This document shows, piece by piece, positions 14,811 to 23,410 of a DNA stretch of 64,000 nt (the first letter of the stretch is position 1; every line of letters begins with the position of its first letter). Position numbers and translations under genes: made by a program. Source of the stretch: a virus; IMG/VR virus record IMGVR_UViG_3300033182_000499, positions 1 through 64,000 of that record, one strand, 5' to 3'. A model generated the notes under the pieces. It saw nothing but the letters and a program-made list of their open reading frames with translations, had not been told where the DNA came from and made no database searches.

Positions 14811-16750
14811 TACTTTATTAGTGTTAGTTTTTTGGTTTCTACACCTCTCTCGGTGGTTAGTCTGTAAAGATATACACCCGATGAAAGGTTTTGTGCATTA
14901 AACTTCACAGTATAAGTTCCTGTGTTATTAAATCCTTTATACACATTCTCAATAAGTCGTCCGTGAATATCATAAACATCTATTGATACTCGTTGTGGGT
15001 TGATGATTGAGAAACTAATGTTGGTTTCAGGGTTAAATGGATTTGGATAGTTTTGGTCTAACTTAAATCCTTTTGGAAAATCACCCTCATCAATTACAGG
15101 AGAAATTACGTGTAAATAAACCTTACCGTTTATTACTTCGGTTGTAAAGTCATCACCTAATCTGTCACCTGTATTAAAGTTGTCACCAAATCTAATAGGA
15201 GTTTCACCAACACCTGTTACTTCTTTTGCTTTAAACTTAAACTGTATGATAGTTTCCATACTGTCTGTGCGAATTGGGAAATTACCCGTACTCGCGTCCA
15301 ATCCACCATACTTTACATTACCCAAACTATCACTATTAAAGTATAACTGCCACGCGTTTGGTAAATAAGGAGTGGATGCTTCTATAAATTGTAATACCTT
15401 GGGGTCATAGTCTAATTCAAAGTTAAACGAATGTACGTCCTTTTCGGTAGTATTCATTGTTAGGTCTACCAAAAACTCATCACCCGTTGATACTTGTTGG
15501 TCGGGTAGTTGTGCGATAATATCAGTAGATACTACACGTGGAACCATTATCTTCGGTAAAGCACCCTGTGGTGGAGTAGAACCACCCAATGATGTTAGGT
15601 TCACATCGCCCATTATCACTACATAAAAGTTTTCTTCGGTGTCTGTAATACCATTGTATGCGTTTAAGTCGTATGTCCAATTAGTTTCCTGCGGAGATAT
15701 ACCAAGTGGGCCAGTCCCTACACCTGTTACTACGGTAGTACTATCCCCTTTGAGGTATTTAATTTGTTCGGGTTTGATAATCATTACATCTCTATACCCA
15801 CCCGCACCTAAAGTACTCCAATTAGTATACGCACCTGAATTGTAACCATACATTACATAAGAGTCAGCAATTGTAGATGTGTGTGAGTGGTTTACATCAC
15901 TAGCCAATCGTTGATATGCGTTGAGGGCTATTTTGTTGTTTGCGTATAGAAGTTGTTTGTATGAGTCTGCGGTAGAAAGGGCGTTGTCACTATCTATGGT
16001 TTCAGTCTTAAACAAAAAATCAATGTCAGTAGTACTGTTGTTTATAGCACCATAGTAATGTTCGTAATATACCATCTCGTAGTAACCTGTTGATGTTGTC
16101 TTTGTTGGATTACCACCCAATACAGTTGTAATCAATGAATTACCACGGTATAGCTGATACTCTAAATTCTGTATACCTTTATTGGTTCCATAGTCCACAA
16201 CATAACCACTATACTTTCGGTGTGGTATGTTTACTGCCCCACCGTGAGAGTATGTCCCAATAGATATATCACTTCCGTTTGAGTTGGAACCTACCGCAGA
16301 ATATCCAGCAAATGTAAATGCTGTTATGTTTTGTTCGTTTGAGTAAAGAAGTTTGGCAGCAATATTACTCATTTTAAGAGTTACAATGGCGGTGTCAGGG
16401 AATGATGTTACAGTTGAACTCCCTGTGTATACAATACTAACCAATACCTCATCATTGGTTTGGTCTTCGTTATACGACATTGTATAGTTGTTTGATAAAT
16501 TACTTTTAATAGTATATAGACTGTCAAAAGTATCACCATCGTATGCTACCTTAAACTGAACTGAAGTTACATATCCTGTGTATGAACTTCCGTCAAAGTA
16601 AATCTCTACGTTTGTTGTGTCATTGAATGGTGAAGTGTCGTATTCGTCAGTCAGTACCAACCAAGGTGAACTCCCACCATTACCCGTTGTTTGTCCAAAT
16701 ACTAGTACAGGACATACTAGTAGTAAGAATAGTGTGAAAAGTTTTTTCAT
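14810..16750 (-). CDS. Secreted protein with dockerin-like, cohesin-like and T9SS sorting domains (646 aa)
   Basis: Signal peptide about residues 1-19 (LFLLLVCPVLVFGQ). A dockerin-like EF-loop region lies near residues 270-310 (ASDVNHSHTSTIADSYVMYG), a cohesin-like beta domain about 420-545 (FLVDLTMNT, FNFELDYDPKVLQFIEA), and a type A T9SS C-terminal domain about 565-646 (LDQNYPNPFNPETNISFSI ... GVYLYRLTT ... KKLTLIK). In bacteria the last domain sends proteins through the type IX secretion system. A phage gene with it implies export by the host machinery to the cell surface. Neighbouring CsgG and barrel genes support an envelope-remodelling block. Confidence 0.85.
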   Translation of the reverse strand: MKKLFTLFLLLVCPVLVFGQTTGNGGSSPWLVLTDEYDTSPFNDTTNVEIYFDGSSYTGYVTSVQFKVAYDGDTFDSLYTIKSNLSNNYTMSYNEDQTNDEVLVSIVYTGSSTVTSFPDTAIVTLKMSNIAAKLLYSNEQNITAFTFAGYSAVGSNSNGSDISIGTYSHGGAVNIPHRKYSGYVVDYGTNKGIQNLEYQLYRGNSLITTVLGGNPTKTTSTGYYEMVYYEHYYGAINNSTTDIDFLFKTETIDSDNALSTADSYKQLLYANNKIALNAYQRLASDVNHSHTSTIADSYVMYGYNSGAYTNWSTLGAGGYRDVMIIKPEQIKYLKGDSTTVVTGVGTGPLGISPQETNWTYDLNAYNGITDTEENFYVVIMGDVNLTSLGGSTPPQGALPKIMVPRVVSTDIIAQLPDQQVSTGDEFLVDLTMNTTEKDVHSFNFELDYDPKVLQFIEASTPYLPNAWQLYFNSDSLGNVKYGGLDASTGNFPIRTDSMETIIQFKFKAKEVTGVGETPIRFGDNFNTGDRLGDDFTTEVINGKVYLHVISPVIDEGDFPKGFKLDQNYPNPFNPETNISFSIINPQRVSIDVYDIHGRLIENVYKGFNNTGTYTVKFNAQNLSSGVYLYRLTTERGVETKKLTLIK

Positions 16751-16799
16751 TTTCTCCCAATTTATTAGTGTTATACGCCAATATGGGAAAACCTTTTAA

Positions 16800-16808
16800 T
16801 ATAAATAT
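16800..16808 (-). promoter_or_regulatory. Late-promoter-like ATATTTATA motif
   Basis: Exact motif on the minus strand 49 bases before the T9SS-type protein gene (start 16750). A second near-copy (ATATTTATT) follows at 16814-16822. The remaining bases of this 114-base gap hold no reading frame. Confidence 0.45.
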
Positions 16809-16864
16809 AACCTAATAAATATCGGTTGTATTAAATAATGAGATGTTTATATGAATTTATGGAT

Positions 16865-17542
16865 TTATGAGATACTTTCTATGAAGTTGTCCCAATTAAA
16901 ACCATTGCCAGGGTCTGTTTTACCTTTTCTCTCACCACGTACATCATCACCTGATACATCACTATGTCTAACAACATCTTTGGGTTCTATGTTGTATGTT
17001 TCCATCCACTTACGAGTAAGTGCAACTGCGGCATCAAACTGTTCTGATGTATAACAACCTTCTTCTTGTATTTTCTTACTAAACCCACCAAAATCGTTGT
17101 TTCCCGACACCAATAACTCAAACCCTATAAAGTATCCATTTAGGTTTTCTAACCCGTTATGAACGGATTTTCCTGCGTGTGCAGCCTTTTGGGTGGTTGG
17201 GATTACATCTTCTATGGTTCCATCGGGGTGAACAAGGGCGTGAATACCTAGTCCTAGTTTATCTAATAATTCTCTTGCGGTGATTTCTTCACCTTCCCAA
17301 TCAATCAATTCAGTCATTGAGTGAACTACAATACCAACAGGTGATAGGTCATCCATAGAACAACCAAACATCTGTTTCCAAGTTCCCGGCCCTACTAAAC
17401 CATCAGCATCTACACCATTCTCGGCTTGCCACTTCTTTACATTCTCTTCGGTTCCACTACCAAAAATACCATCGGGGTGTTCCCCTACTTTGTATTGTAT
17501 TTTTTTTACTGCAGGGCCTTGACTTCCTTTTTTGATAATCAT
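16865..17542 (-). CDS. Endolysin: peptidoglycan-binding domain plus amidase_2 (225 aa)
   Basis: Residues 1-60 are a PG_binding_1 domain (GPAVKKIQYKVG, DGIFGSGTEENVKKWQ, GLVGPGTWK). The remainder is an N-acetylmuramoyl-L-alanine amidase: VVHSMT supplies the first zinc His, HALVHPDGTIE and AAHAGKS shape the active site, and RHSDVSG ... KTDPG supplies the second His and the Asp ligand. It cleaves peptidoglycan at lysis. There is no signal peptide, so it needs a holin; candidates are at 14466 and 23410. Confidence 0.9.
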   Translation of the reverse strand: MIIKKGSQGPAVKKIQYKVGEHPDGIFGSGTEENVKKWQAENGVDADGLVGPGTWKQMFGCSMDDLSPVGIVVHSMTELIDWEGEEITARELLDKLGLGIHALVHPDGTIEDVIPTTQKAAHAGKSVHNGLENLNGYFIGFELLVSGNNDFGGFSKKIQEEGCYTSEQFDAAVALTRKWMETYNIEPKDVVRHSDVSGDDVRGERKGKTDPGNGFNWDNFIESIS

Positions 17543-17552
17543 TTAATCTCTC

Positions 17553-18413
17553 CTAAAATATTTCTGATTTAATTACTTTGGGTATATTGTTTTTCATCCA
17601 ACTGTATAAAGTTTTCTTCCAAACAGATTCGGGTAAGATTCCTTTACCCTGTGGTTTAATTGGTAAATATAAAAAGTCTTTTACAACGGTTTTACTTCCT
17701 GAAAACTTTGGTGATACTTTCATATCATTACCTTTGTCGTCTTGGAAATTTACAGTATGTTCTTGGTTGTTTAATATTACATCAATTCTACCGTTGAGAT
17801 ATTTAGAGATAGGTTTTGACAAAATACCGTGCATTGTTGTAGCCGCACCTTTGTGAGTTGTTAACATAATGTCATCGGGAACTACTCGTTCTCTACTTTG
17901 ATTACGTTGGACTGCTAGATGGTAGTTGGTAAGAACCCACGTTAAATTAATGTCTTTTGGTTGATATCCAGCGTTTATCAAATCAGGTAATACATCTCGT
18001 ATATCACCCATATCTTTTAGTGTAACGTCAAATATAATATTGGGTAGTCTACCTTTTTCTGCTTGAGACAACATTAGTGATAATGTCTTGTCTTTTACAC
18101 CTAACTTTTTAACGAACATATGAAGTTTGTAAACATCATCAGGGTCTTTTAAGTTTAACCCACGAACTTCAGGGTATTTCTTTTTTAAATCGTCCAACTT
18201 CATAAAAGACTTTTTCCACTCATCAACATCTCTAATCTTAAATGAAGCAGAGTCTACAAAGTTTTTGATTGCGAACCCTTTACCCGAACCAGCGCCACCT
18301 GCCATAAACACGATTTGTCCGTATGGTGCACGGTTTCCATAAGTGATTAGTTTTTCATCTAATCGTTGTAGTGTTTCGTTTACTAACTCTTGTATTCGTT
18401 GTCTTAAACTCAT
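17553..18413 (-). CDS. Zeta-toxin/kinase-like P-loop ATPase (286 aa)
   Basis: Walker A GGAGSGKGFAIKN lies near residue 37, followed by RDVDEWK and NIIFDVTLKD and a helical lid-like RNQSRERVVPDD. This is the build of zeta-toxin/AAA_33 kinases, which phosphorylate small molecules or nucleotides. The first residues MSLRQRIQELVNET resemble the capsid-targeting-like starts of its neighbours. It overlaps the nuclease gene by 4 bases. Substrate unknown. Confidence 0.65.
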   Translation of the reverse strand: MSLRQRIQELVNETLQRLDEKLITYGNRAPYGQIVFMAGGAGSGKGFAIKNFVDSASFKIRDVDEWKKSFMKLDDLKKKYPEVRGLNLKDPDDVYKLHMFVKKLGVKDKTLSLMLSQAEKGRLPNIIFDVTLKDMGDIRDVLPDLINAGYQPKDINLTWVLTNYHLAVQRNQSRERVVPDDIMLTTHKGAATTMHGILSKPISKYLNGRIDVILNNQEHTVNFQDDKGNDMKVSPKFSGSKTVVKDFLYLPIKPQGKGILPESVWKKTLYSWMKNNIPKVIKSEIF

Positions 18414-18979
18414 TTTACTAAATAATCAATCCAATCGGTTCCACGTGTATCTTCATTTGGAAATAAGAATTCAACTTCTTTGTCGTCCCATTTGATAATC
18501 TTTCTAAATGCAAATGGAATAGTAGCACCTGTTGGTAATACATCACTCTCATTTGTAAATATTACTTCTATTCTTACACTTACTTCATAAAAGTTAGCAA
18601 GGTTTCTTTCAAACCCTTCTAATCTATTCCAAATACCTCGGTTAAGAGATTCGTGTTGTAGTGCGGAGTTGAGGTAAGTGAATGTCTTTTTTAACATTTC
18701 TTTATCACAGTTAAATGCGGCTGCGGGAGCGAGGTGTCCTTTATCCCATACATTGTCTTTGTAGTCTTCATCGTCTGAAGTGTGGATTCCGTCTTCTTCG
18801 TAGAAATCCATACCACCACGGTCAGCATCTCCGTTAGGACAAAGTACGGTGTACTCTACCCATAATGGTTGTTCTAACTCTTCGGAATACTCTACGGTAA
18901 AGATGTCAGTTTCTATAACCTTTTGAGCAAATAGGTTGAGGGGTAAAAGAGTTAGTAGTAGTAATAGTAGTTTTTTCAT
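18410..18979 (-). CDS. Secreted DNA/RNA non-specific endonuclease (NUC family, 189 aa)
   Basis: Signal peptide about residues 1-19 (LLLLLLTLLPLNLFAQ). The NUC core is clear: WDKGHLAPAAAF (DRGH motif with Lys for Arg), then NSALQ and LNRGIWNRLEG carrying the Asn and Glu that hold magnesium. Such enzymes degrade DNA and RNA in the periplasm or outside the cell. Export by a phage gene suggests scavenging of nucleic acid or blocking of competing phage DNA; both are inference. It overlaps the next gene by one base. Confidence 0.8.
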   Translation of the reverse strand: MKKLLLLLLTLLPLNLFAQKVIETDIFTVEYSEELEQPLWVEYTVLCPNGDADRGGMDFYEEDGIHTSDDEDYKDNVWDKGHLAPAAAFNCDKEMLKKTFTYLNSALQHESLNRGIWNRLEGFERNLANFYEVSVRIEVIFTNESDVLPTGATIPFAFRKIIKWDDKEVEFLFPNEDTRGTDWIDYLVK

Positions 18980-19338
18980 TATGATAGATGTTTTAATTTA
19001 TAGTGTGTTGAGGAAACCAATGCTTCAATGTCATCATAGACATTAACTAACATACCATCTTGTGGTAAGTTCTCTCTTTCTTTTTGTACGAAGTCAAGTA
19101 GTTTAGCGAAGTAAGAAGTTGTATCTTCATCACCACTTAATCCTTTAATGTTGGTTGTAAATCCAAACTCCACAATACCATACTTACCTTGGTAGTTTTC
19201 TGCTAACGTATCAATTAAGTCAACAATACCTTCATAGTATTCTTGTAACGCGAGATGTTGTGCAAAACTCTTGGTTTGTAAGTGATACACGTGTGATTGT
19301 ATCTGTGATGAAAATAATAATTCTAAAAACTTCTTCAT
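18979..19338 (-). CDS. Dps/ferritin-like phage protein, DUF5856-like (119 aa)
   Basis: The sequence FLELLFSSQIQSHVYHLQT followed by SFAQHLALQEYYEGIVDLID and YQGKYG follows the helical pattern of Dps-like (DUF5856) phage proteins, where His and Asp/Glu pairs bind metal. The longest frame begins at 19401, but that would overlap the preceding gene by 50 bases; the Met at 19336-19338 (MKKFLELLF) starts the conserved region and is used. DNA protection or iron binding is inferred from the family. Confidence 0.6.
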   Translation of the reverse strand: MKKFLELLFSSQIQSHVYHLQTKSFAQHLALQEYYEGIVDLIDTLAENYQGKYGIVEFGFTTNIKGLSGDEDTTSYFAKLLDFVQKERENLPQDGMLVNVYDDIEALVSSTHYKLKHLS

Positions 19339-19351
19339 TATTATTTTAAGT

Positions 19352-19879
19352 TTATAGTTGGACGTGTAATCTTTTTGTAACTTTTTGTTGGATATATTCA
19401 ATTACGTCATCCTTCTCAAAACCTTCCTCAATAAGTTCTCTACCGATAAATACTAATGTTTTTAGGGATTCATCCATTTTTTTATAAGAATGTAATCCAT
19501 CCATTCTTTTCATTTCACTATTAGATAATCTTTCGTTTACTGATTTTTTACTATTAGTAGGCACCAAATCCATCAATCGTATCTCGTTTGACTCTTTCAC
19601 TTCCGTGTTTTCTGCCATATTAGTTACAACGTGTCTTACGGTTTTACTATCCATATAGTGTTTTACAGCACCAATGTAATCAGCGATTTTAGTAAGTTTA
19701 GATTGAACCCACGCAGGTAAGTTAGTTGAGTCATCAATCATATTCATAATCTCAACTGAATACTTCATAGTCTTTAACATCTGTGATTTTGCCATCTCAC
19801 CTTCGTGGTCAGGTTCGTCCATTTGGTATTTTTGAACTTGAGTAAGTGCTTCTTCTAATTGTTTTAGTTCGTTTTTCAT
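19352..19879 (-). CDS. Conserved phage helical protein (175 aa)
   Basis: Contains a long helical block EGEMAKSQMLKTMKYSVEIM and LPAWVQSKLTKIADYIGAV, a pattern seen in many T4-like and marine phage proteins of unknown role, often beside head genes. The C-terminus is basic. It lies 25 bases behind a late-promoter motif (19905-19913) and is probably expressed late. Confidence 0.65.
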   Translation of the reverse strand: MKNELKQLEEALTQVQKYQMDEPDHEGEMAKSQMLKTMKYSVEIMNMIDDSTNLPAWVQSKLTKIADYIGAVKHYMDSKTVRHVVTNMAENTEVKESNEIRLMDLVPTNSKKSVNERLSNSEMKRMDGLHSYKKMDESLKTLVFIGRELIEEGFEKDDVIEYIQQKVTKRLHVQL

Positions 19880-19904
19880 AATGATGTGTTAGTTAGTTTC
19901 TTGA

Positions 19905-19913
19905 TATAAATAT
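19905..19913 (-). promoter_or_regulatory. Late-promoter-like ATATTTATA motif
   Basis: Exact motif on the minus strand, 25 bases before the ATG at 19879. Confidence 0.5.
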
Positions 19914-19932
19914 AATTTTAATTACGTTTTAT

Positions 19933-20907
19933 TTACTTTATCATCTTAAACGCAACATTTACCATTTTAGGTAAAGAAAGTTTCCCAAACTTATCTTTGT
20001 TGGATTTATTTATCGCGTCATAGACTTGAGTAACTGCAGATGCTGAATACAAATCTACTCTCATCATCTTACCACTTACAGGGTCTTTGATTTTTTTGTT
20101 TTGTTGGTCTTTAACAATACTTCGTAATTGAGAAATTACTTCAGGTTCTTTTGCTTCATTGACTGATTCAGGTAATCCAAATTTTACAGTATGTTTAAAT
20201 GATGGTTTTTTAGAATCCACATCAATAATCACATCACCACTATGTGATTTAATTTTTTTCAATAGTTGTAGTATCGCCTCTTTCTTTTTGTTTAAAGATT
20301 TGGCACCTCTACCAATAATATTAGGATTACTCATACTTGCTTTGTAAATCAGTCCTGGCAAATCTTCACTATTTAAATCCAAGTTACGAATAAATTTATC
20401 TATGTCACTATTCTTGTATTTAATTTCTCTACCACCATACGTGATTAGAGTTACTGATTTTGCTTCTTCTAAACTTTCCTCAACAGTCCCTGCAAGTTTC
20501 TCAATTACATCAATATGTCCTTGGATGTATGAGTGTTCAGTTTTTAGTCCCATCATATTAGCCATTGCCATAATTTGGTGTTGTAAGTTTTTAGCCATCA
20601 ACACATCTTCTTCAGTAGCAGACTTCATTTCTTCTACAAGGTGTTTCTCCATATAGAATAAAACGTCTTGTAGTCTAGCAGTTCTTTCTGCTAAATCCAT
20701 ATCAACACCCTTACTCTCTATGTCTTTGTATAACACCGAAGCGCCTGGGCATATATCATAATGTCGGGTTTGGTAATTACCCACCATTATTTCTTGTGGG
20801 TCTTGTGTTTCATCTTCTTGTATTGGTTGAAACGCGGTGTGGTATGGGTTAGATACTACCTGTCCCATTGGATATGAAAACTCTTTTACAATGTCCTTTA
20901 ATTTCAT
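19933..20907 (-). CDS. Possible internal head protein (324 aa)
   Basis: Starts MKLKDIVKEFSYPMG, a short amphipathic helix ending in Glu shared in style with several neighbours and with the capsid-targeting sequence of T4 internal proteins (cut after hydrophobic-X-Glu). The middle has a helical block (LMAKNLQHQIMAMANMM) and the C-terminus is Lys-rich with YSASAVTQVYDAI. It overlaps the next gene by 4 bases. Packaging into the head is inference from the N-terminus and basic composition. Confidence 0.55.
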   Translation of the reverse strand: MKLKDIVKEFSYPMGQVVSNPYHTAFQPIQEDETQDPQEIMVGNYQTRHYDICPGASVLYKDIESKGVDMDLAERTARLQDVLFYMEKHLVEEMKSATEEDVLMAKNLQHQIMAMANMMGLKTEHSYIQGHIDVIEKLAGTVEESLEEAKSVTLITYGGREIKYKNSDIDKFIRNLDLNSEDLPGLIYKASMSNPNIIGRGAKSLNKKKEAILQLLKKIKSHSGDVIIDVDSKKPSFKHTVKFGLPESVNEAKEPEVISQLRSIVKDQQNKKIKDPVSGKMMRVDLYSASAVTQVYDAINKSNKDKFGKLSLPKMVNVAFKMIK

Positions 20908-21731
20908 TTTAGTATTCCGTCTAAGTTAAATGCGTCTGCAATTGCTTTTCTAAACTCTAATAAGTCATCATCATCTAATTTTCTAAATACCGAACTTTGT
21001 AGTTGTCTAATTACTTTTTGTGCGGCCTCATAACCTTTTGAGTCAAAGTTTGGTCTGTATCTTTCGTTTACCATATCCACTTGATAGATTAAATCACCGT
21101 GACTTTTCTTACTCACATAATCTTTCATATCAGGTGTCAATGTCAATGAAGTATCCGTTTGATTTACAATCTCAGGTGAGTTTGGTCGTAGAGATTGTTT
21201 TTTCATATATCGTTGTTTTGCGGCTTTACTACGAAAAGTAACTTTTATATTTTTTCCTTCTTCCAATCCTTCAGCAACTATCCAACCTTTTCTTTTGTAT
21301 TTATCAAAGTCTTTTTTGTTTATCACAATAACCTTACCATCCTTTACAATCAACATCTCTTTCTTTGGGTCTCGTAGTTGTCTGTCTCGTTGGAATTCTT
21401 CAAGTGATTCTTTCTTTGGACATTTCTTCCACCCACCACCTGCTCCTTTGTATTGTTTTGCCGCCCACGCATTAGCGTATGCAGATGGGTAGACATCAAA
21501 CTTCTTCTTGGCTTGTCCTTTGTAGTAACTCCATTTAGATGGATTGGTAGGGCAATTCTCTTCCAAGAATAGTTCTATTTCGTTTAATACTTCTTCGTTT
21601 ACAGGTTTGGACATTGTTGTTTCTCCTCGTTGTCGTTTTTTTCGTCCAGCACAATGTGCCTTTTGACTGAAACCCTTGGGGTTATTACAGTCTATTGATT
21701 TCTTATATGATTTACTCCACTTCTCGTTCAT
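20904..21731 (-). CDS. DUF5872-like basic phage protein (275 aa)
   Basis: The N-terminus reads WSKSYKKSIDCNNPKGFSQK then HCAGRKKR, followed by TNPSKWSYYKGQAKKKFDVY and PSAYANAWAAKQYKGAGGGW, a motif repeated across phages and giant viruses (DUF5872). The protein is very basic, with a Cys/His-rich first part that could bind DNA or zinc. Such proteins are often found with head or DNA-packaging genes. Function unknown. Confidence 0.65.
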   Translation of the reverse strand: MNEKWSKSYKKSIDCNNPKGFSQKAHCAGRKKRQRGETTMSKPVNEEVLNEIELFLEENCPTNPSKWSYYKGQAKKKFDVYPSAYANAWAAKQYKGAGGGWKKCPKKESLEEFQRDRQLRDPKKEMLIVKDGKVIVINKKDFDKYKRKGWIVAEGLEEGKNIKVTFRSKAAKQRYMKKQSLRPNSPEIVNQTDTSLTLTPDMKDYVSKKSHGDLIYQVDMVNERYRPNFDSKGYEAAQKVIRQLQSSVFRKLDDDDLLEFRKAIADAFNLDGILK

Positions 21732-21825
21732 CTTTTGATAAATACTTCATCTCTTTAAGAATCTGTTTTAGATTCTTTATCTCTTCTTTGATGATTTGTC
21801 GTAATTCTTCTTTGGTTATTTTCAT
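21712..21825 (-). CDS. Small helical protein (37 aa)
   Basis: Too short for routine calling. ATG at 21823-21825 forms an ATGA overlap with the stop of the DUF5710 gene. The product MKITKEELRQIIKEEIKNLK continues to a Glu-rich end and is a pure charged helix, much like the N-terminal segment of its larger neighbours. It overlaps the following gene by 20 bases. It may be a free-standing targeting or scaffold-like peptide. Confidence 0.5.
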   Translation of the reverse strand: MKITKEELRQIIKEEIKNLKQILKEMKYLSKDEREVE

Positions 21826-22220
21826 TTCTTTATATACTGTCTAAATTTTTTGTCAGTTCCTGATTCATCATAGTATTTTGACAAATCACCTAATCGTGTA
21901 TTCGTTTTACTAGCAAGTAAATACCATTGTTTTCTTTGTTTATCCCATCTAGCACCATAATACTTCTTAAACTCATCTTTCATAGAATATGGAATGTTGA
22001 AATATATTTTCATCTCACCATATTTCATTAAACTATCTTTATACCTAGCATATGGATGTTGATTAGCACGTCTTTCTCTTTCTCTATCAGCCGCCACAAC
22101 TGCGTCAAATGTTTTCTTATCTATCAACCCGGCTCTATAATCTCTTAAATAATCGTAATACTCTTCGTTTATAGATTCATTGATAAGTTTTTGTATATGT
22201 GATTTAGTTACGTTCATCAA
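21822..22220 (-). CDS. DUF5710-domain protein (132 aa)
   Basis: The C-terminal 65 residues carry MKIYFNIPYSMKDEFKKYYG then ARWDKQRKQWYL, the DUF5710 signature found in phage and mobile-element DNA proteins. The N-terminus NVTKSHIQKLINESINEE is another targeting-like helix. It starts inside the last bases of the next gene (ATGA-type overlap). A DNA-related role is likely from the domain but not proven. Confidence 0.65.
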   Translation of the reverse strand: MMNVTKSHIQKLINESINEEYYDYLRDYRAGLIDKKTFDAVVAADRERERRANQHPYARYKDSLMKYGEMKIYFNIPYSMKDEFKKYYGARWDKQRKQWYLLASKTNTRLGDLSKYYDESGTDKKFRQYIKK

Positions 22221-22783
22221 GCTCCTGTTTTAGAAAATGTTGGCTTTTGTCCTTTCTTTGTTTCACCACCTTTTTTAGCATCTCCCGCTTTCTTTTGGTC
22301 TTTTCGTTTTCTTCTCACAAACGCCGCCCTACCTTTTGGGCCTAACTTTGCAGCCTTTTCCTTTGACAAACAAGCGGCGTATGGGTCACCTTCTTTACCA
22401 TCACCACACTTACCTAACTTTTGACCATCACTACCGTATCTATCCCAACCCCCACCTGTTGATGAACCCGTTTTACCTTTACCAAACCACTTTCTTAAAT
22501 CCTCAAATGCTTTATCAACCTTTACTTTATACCAACCACCGCCGGGTGTTCTAAATATTCTTGCTGGTATATGAAGTATTCCATCTTTTGGTAGTTTGGA
22601 ATAGTATTTTTTATCTATATGAAGAACCTTTACAATAAAAGCATTCTTTTTATTATCGGCTCCCATTAAAATAACTTCAACGGGAACTTTCTTACCATCT
22701 ATTTTAAGACTACCACCATACACATCACCTTTGGTGAAAGATTCATTCACAACTTCGTGTAGTATGTCTTTTAATTTAATCAT
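22217..22783 (-). CDS. Basic phage protein with Cys/Lys-rich tail (188 aa)
   Basis: Begins MIKLKDILHEVVNES, the same style of leader as 10112 and 19933. A beta-rich domain follows (PVEVILMGADNKKNAFIVKV) and then a flexible tail with GSDGQKLGKCGDGKEGDPY, AACLSKEKAAK and FVRRKRKDQKK. The Cys-containing, strongly basic tail recurs in phage proteins near head genes. Likely DNA-binding; role unknown. A near-copy of the late motif (ATATTTATC) lies at 22801-22809. Confidence 0.6.
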   Translation of the reverse strand: MIKLKDILHEVVNESFTKGDVYGGSLKIDGKKVPVEVILMGADNKKNAFIVKVLHIDKKYYSKLPKDGILHIPARIFRTPGGGWYKVKVDKAFEDLRKWFGKGKTGSSTGGGWDRYGSDGQKLGKCGDGKEGDPYAACLSKEKAAKLGPKGRAAFVRRKRKDQKKAGDAKKGGETKKGQKPTFSKTGA

Positions 22784-22828
22784 AGTTTTACCGATATATA
22801 GATAAATATAAAAACAAACAGGTTTTAT

Positions 22829-23410
22829 TTAACTCATTTTTGCAAGTTGAGTCTTTATAATAACATCGGGATAATCCCGTTTGAGTTGGTTTACTGCGTC
22901 TATATTTTTGGGTGAATCATCAATAAAGAATATATCATCATACCCACCCTTTATCATTTTCTCTATATAGTTTTTCTTTTTGATTGGGTTTCCGTCAGCA
23001 AGTCCAACCATCTGTACCCCTGATGTAATACCAATACTCTTTAAGTATTGTGCTACGGGTTTGATAGATGCACGTGCGGTAAGTATAACAACCTTTCGGT
23101 CACCACTTGACTTTACCAATCGTTGTAACACTTTATTGTATTTCTTTATACCCTGTGGTGATATTAGTTTATCAAAGTCACTAAAGTCAAACTTATCACC
23201 TTTCTTTGGGTTGTATAGGGCGAATTGAGCAGGAGTGAGTGAAAACTCTTTTCCTGTTTGTTGGTTGGTTACGTATATCTTGGACTTTGTTTGTACGATT
23301 GTATCGTCAAAGTCTAACACACGTAACTTTTTACCTTCTACGATTTTCTTGTATCCCGACCCAAAGGGTGAGGATTTACCATCGTGTTTGTCTATAACAT
23401 TTTCATTCAT
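22829..23410 (-). CDS. HAD-family phosphatase (193 aa)
   Basis: Motif I VLDFDDTIVQT, motif II VVILTARAS and motif IV FFIDDSPKNIDAV mark a HAD hydrolase. The distance between motifs and the TAR sequence recall the phosphatase half of polynucleotide kinase/phosphatase enzymes, but no kinase domain is attached. It may repair DNA or RNA 3' ends or act on nucleotides. It shares one base with the next gene's start. Confidence 0.7.
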   Translation of the reverse strand: MNENVIDKHDGKSSPFGSGYKKIVEGKKLRVLDFDDTIVQTKSKIYVTNQQTGKEFSLTPAQFALYNPKKGDKFDFSDFDKLISPQGIKKYNKVLQRLVKSSGDRKVVILTARASIKPVAQYLKSIGITSGVQMVGLADGNPIKKKNYIEKMIKGGYDDIFFIDDSPKNIDAVNQLKRDYPDVIIKTQLAKMS

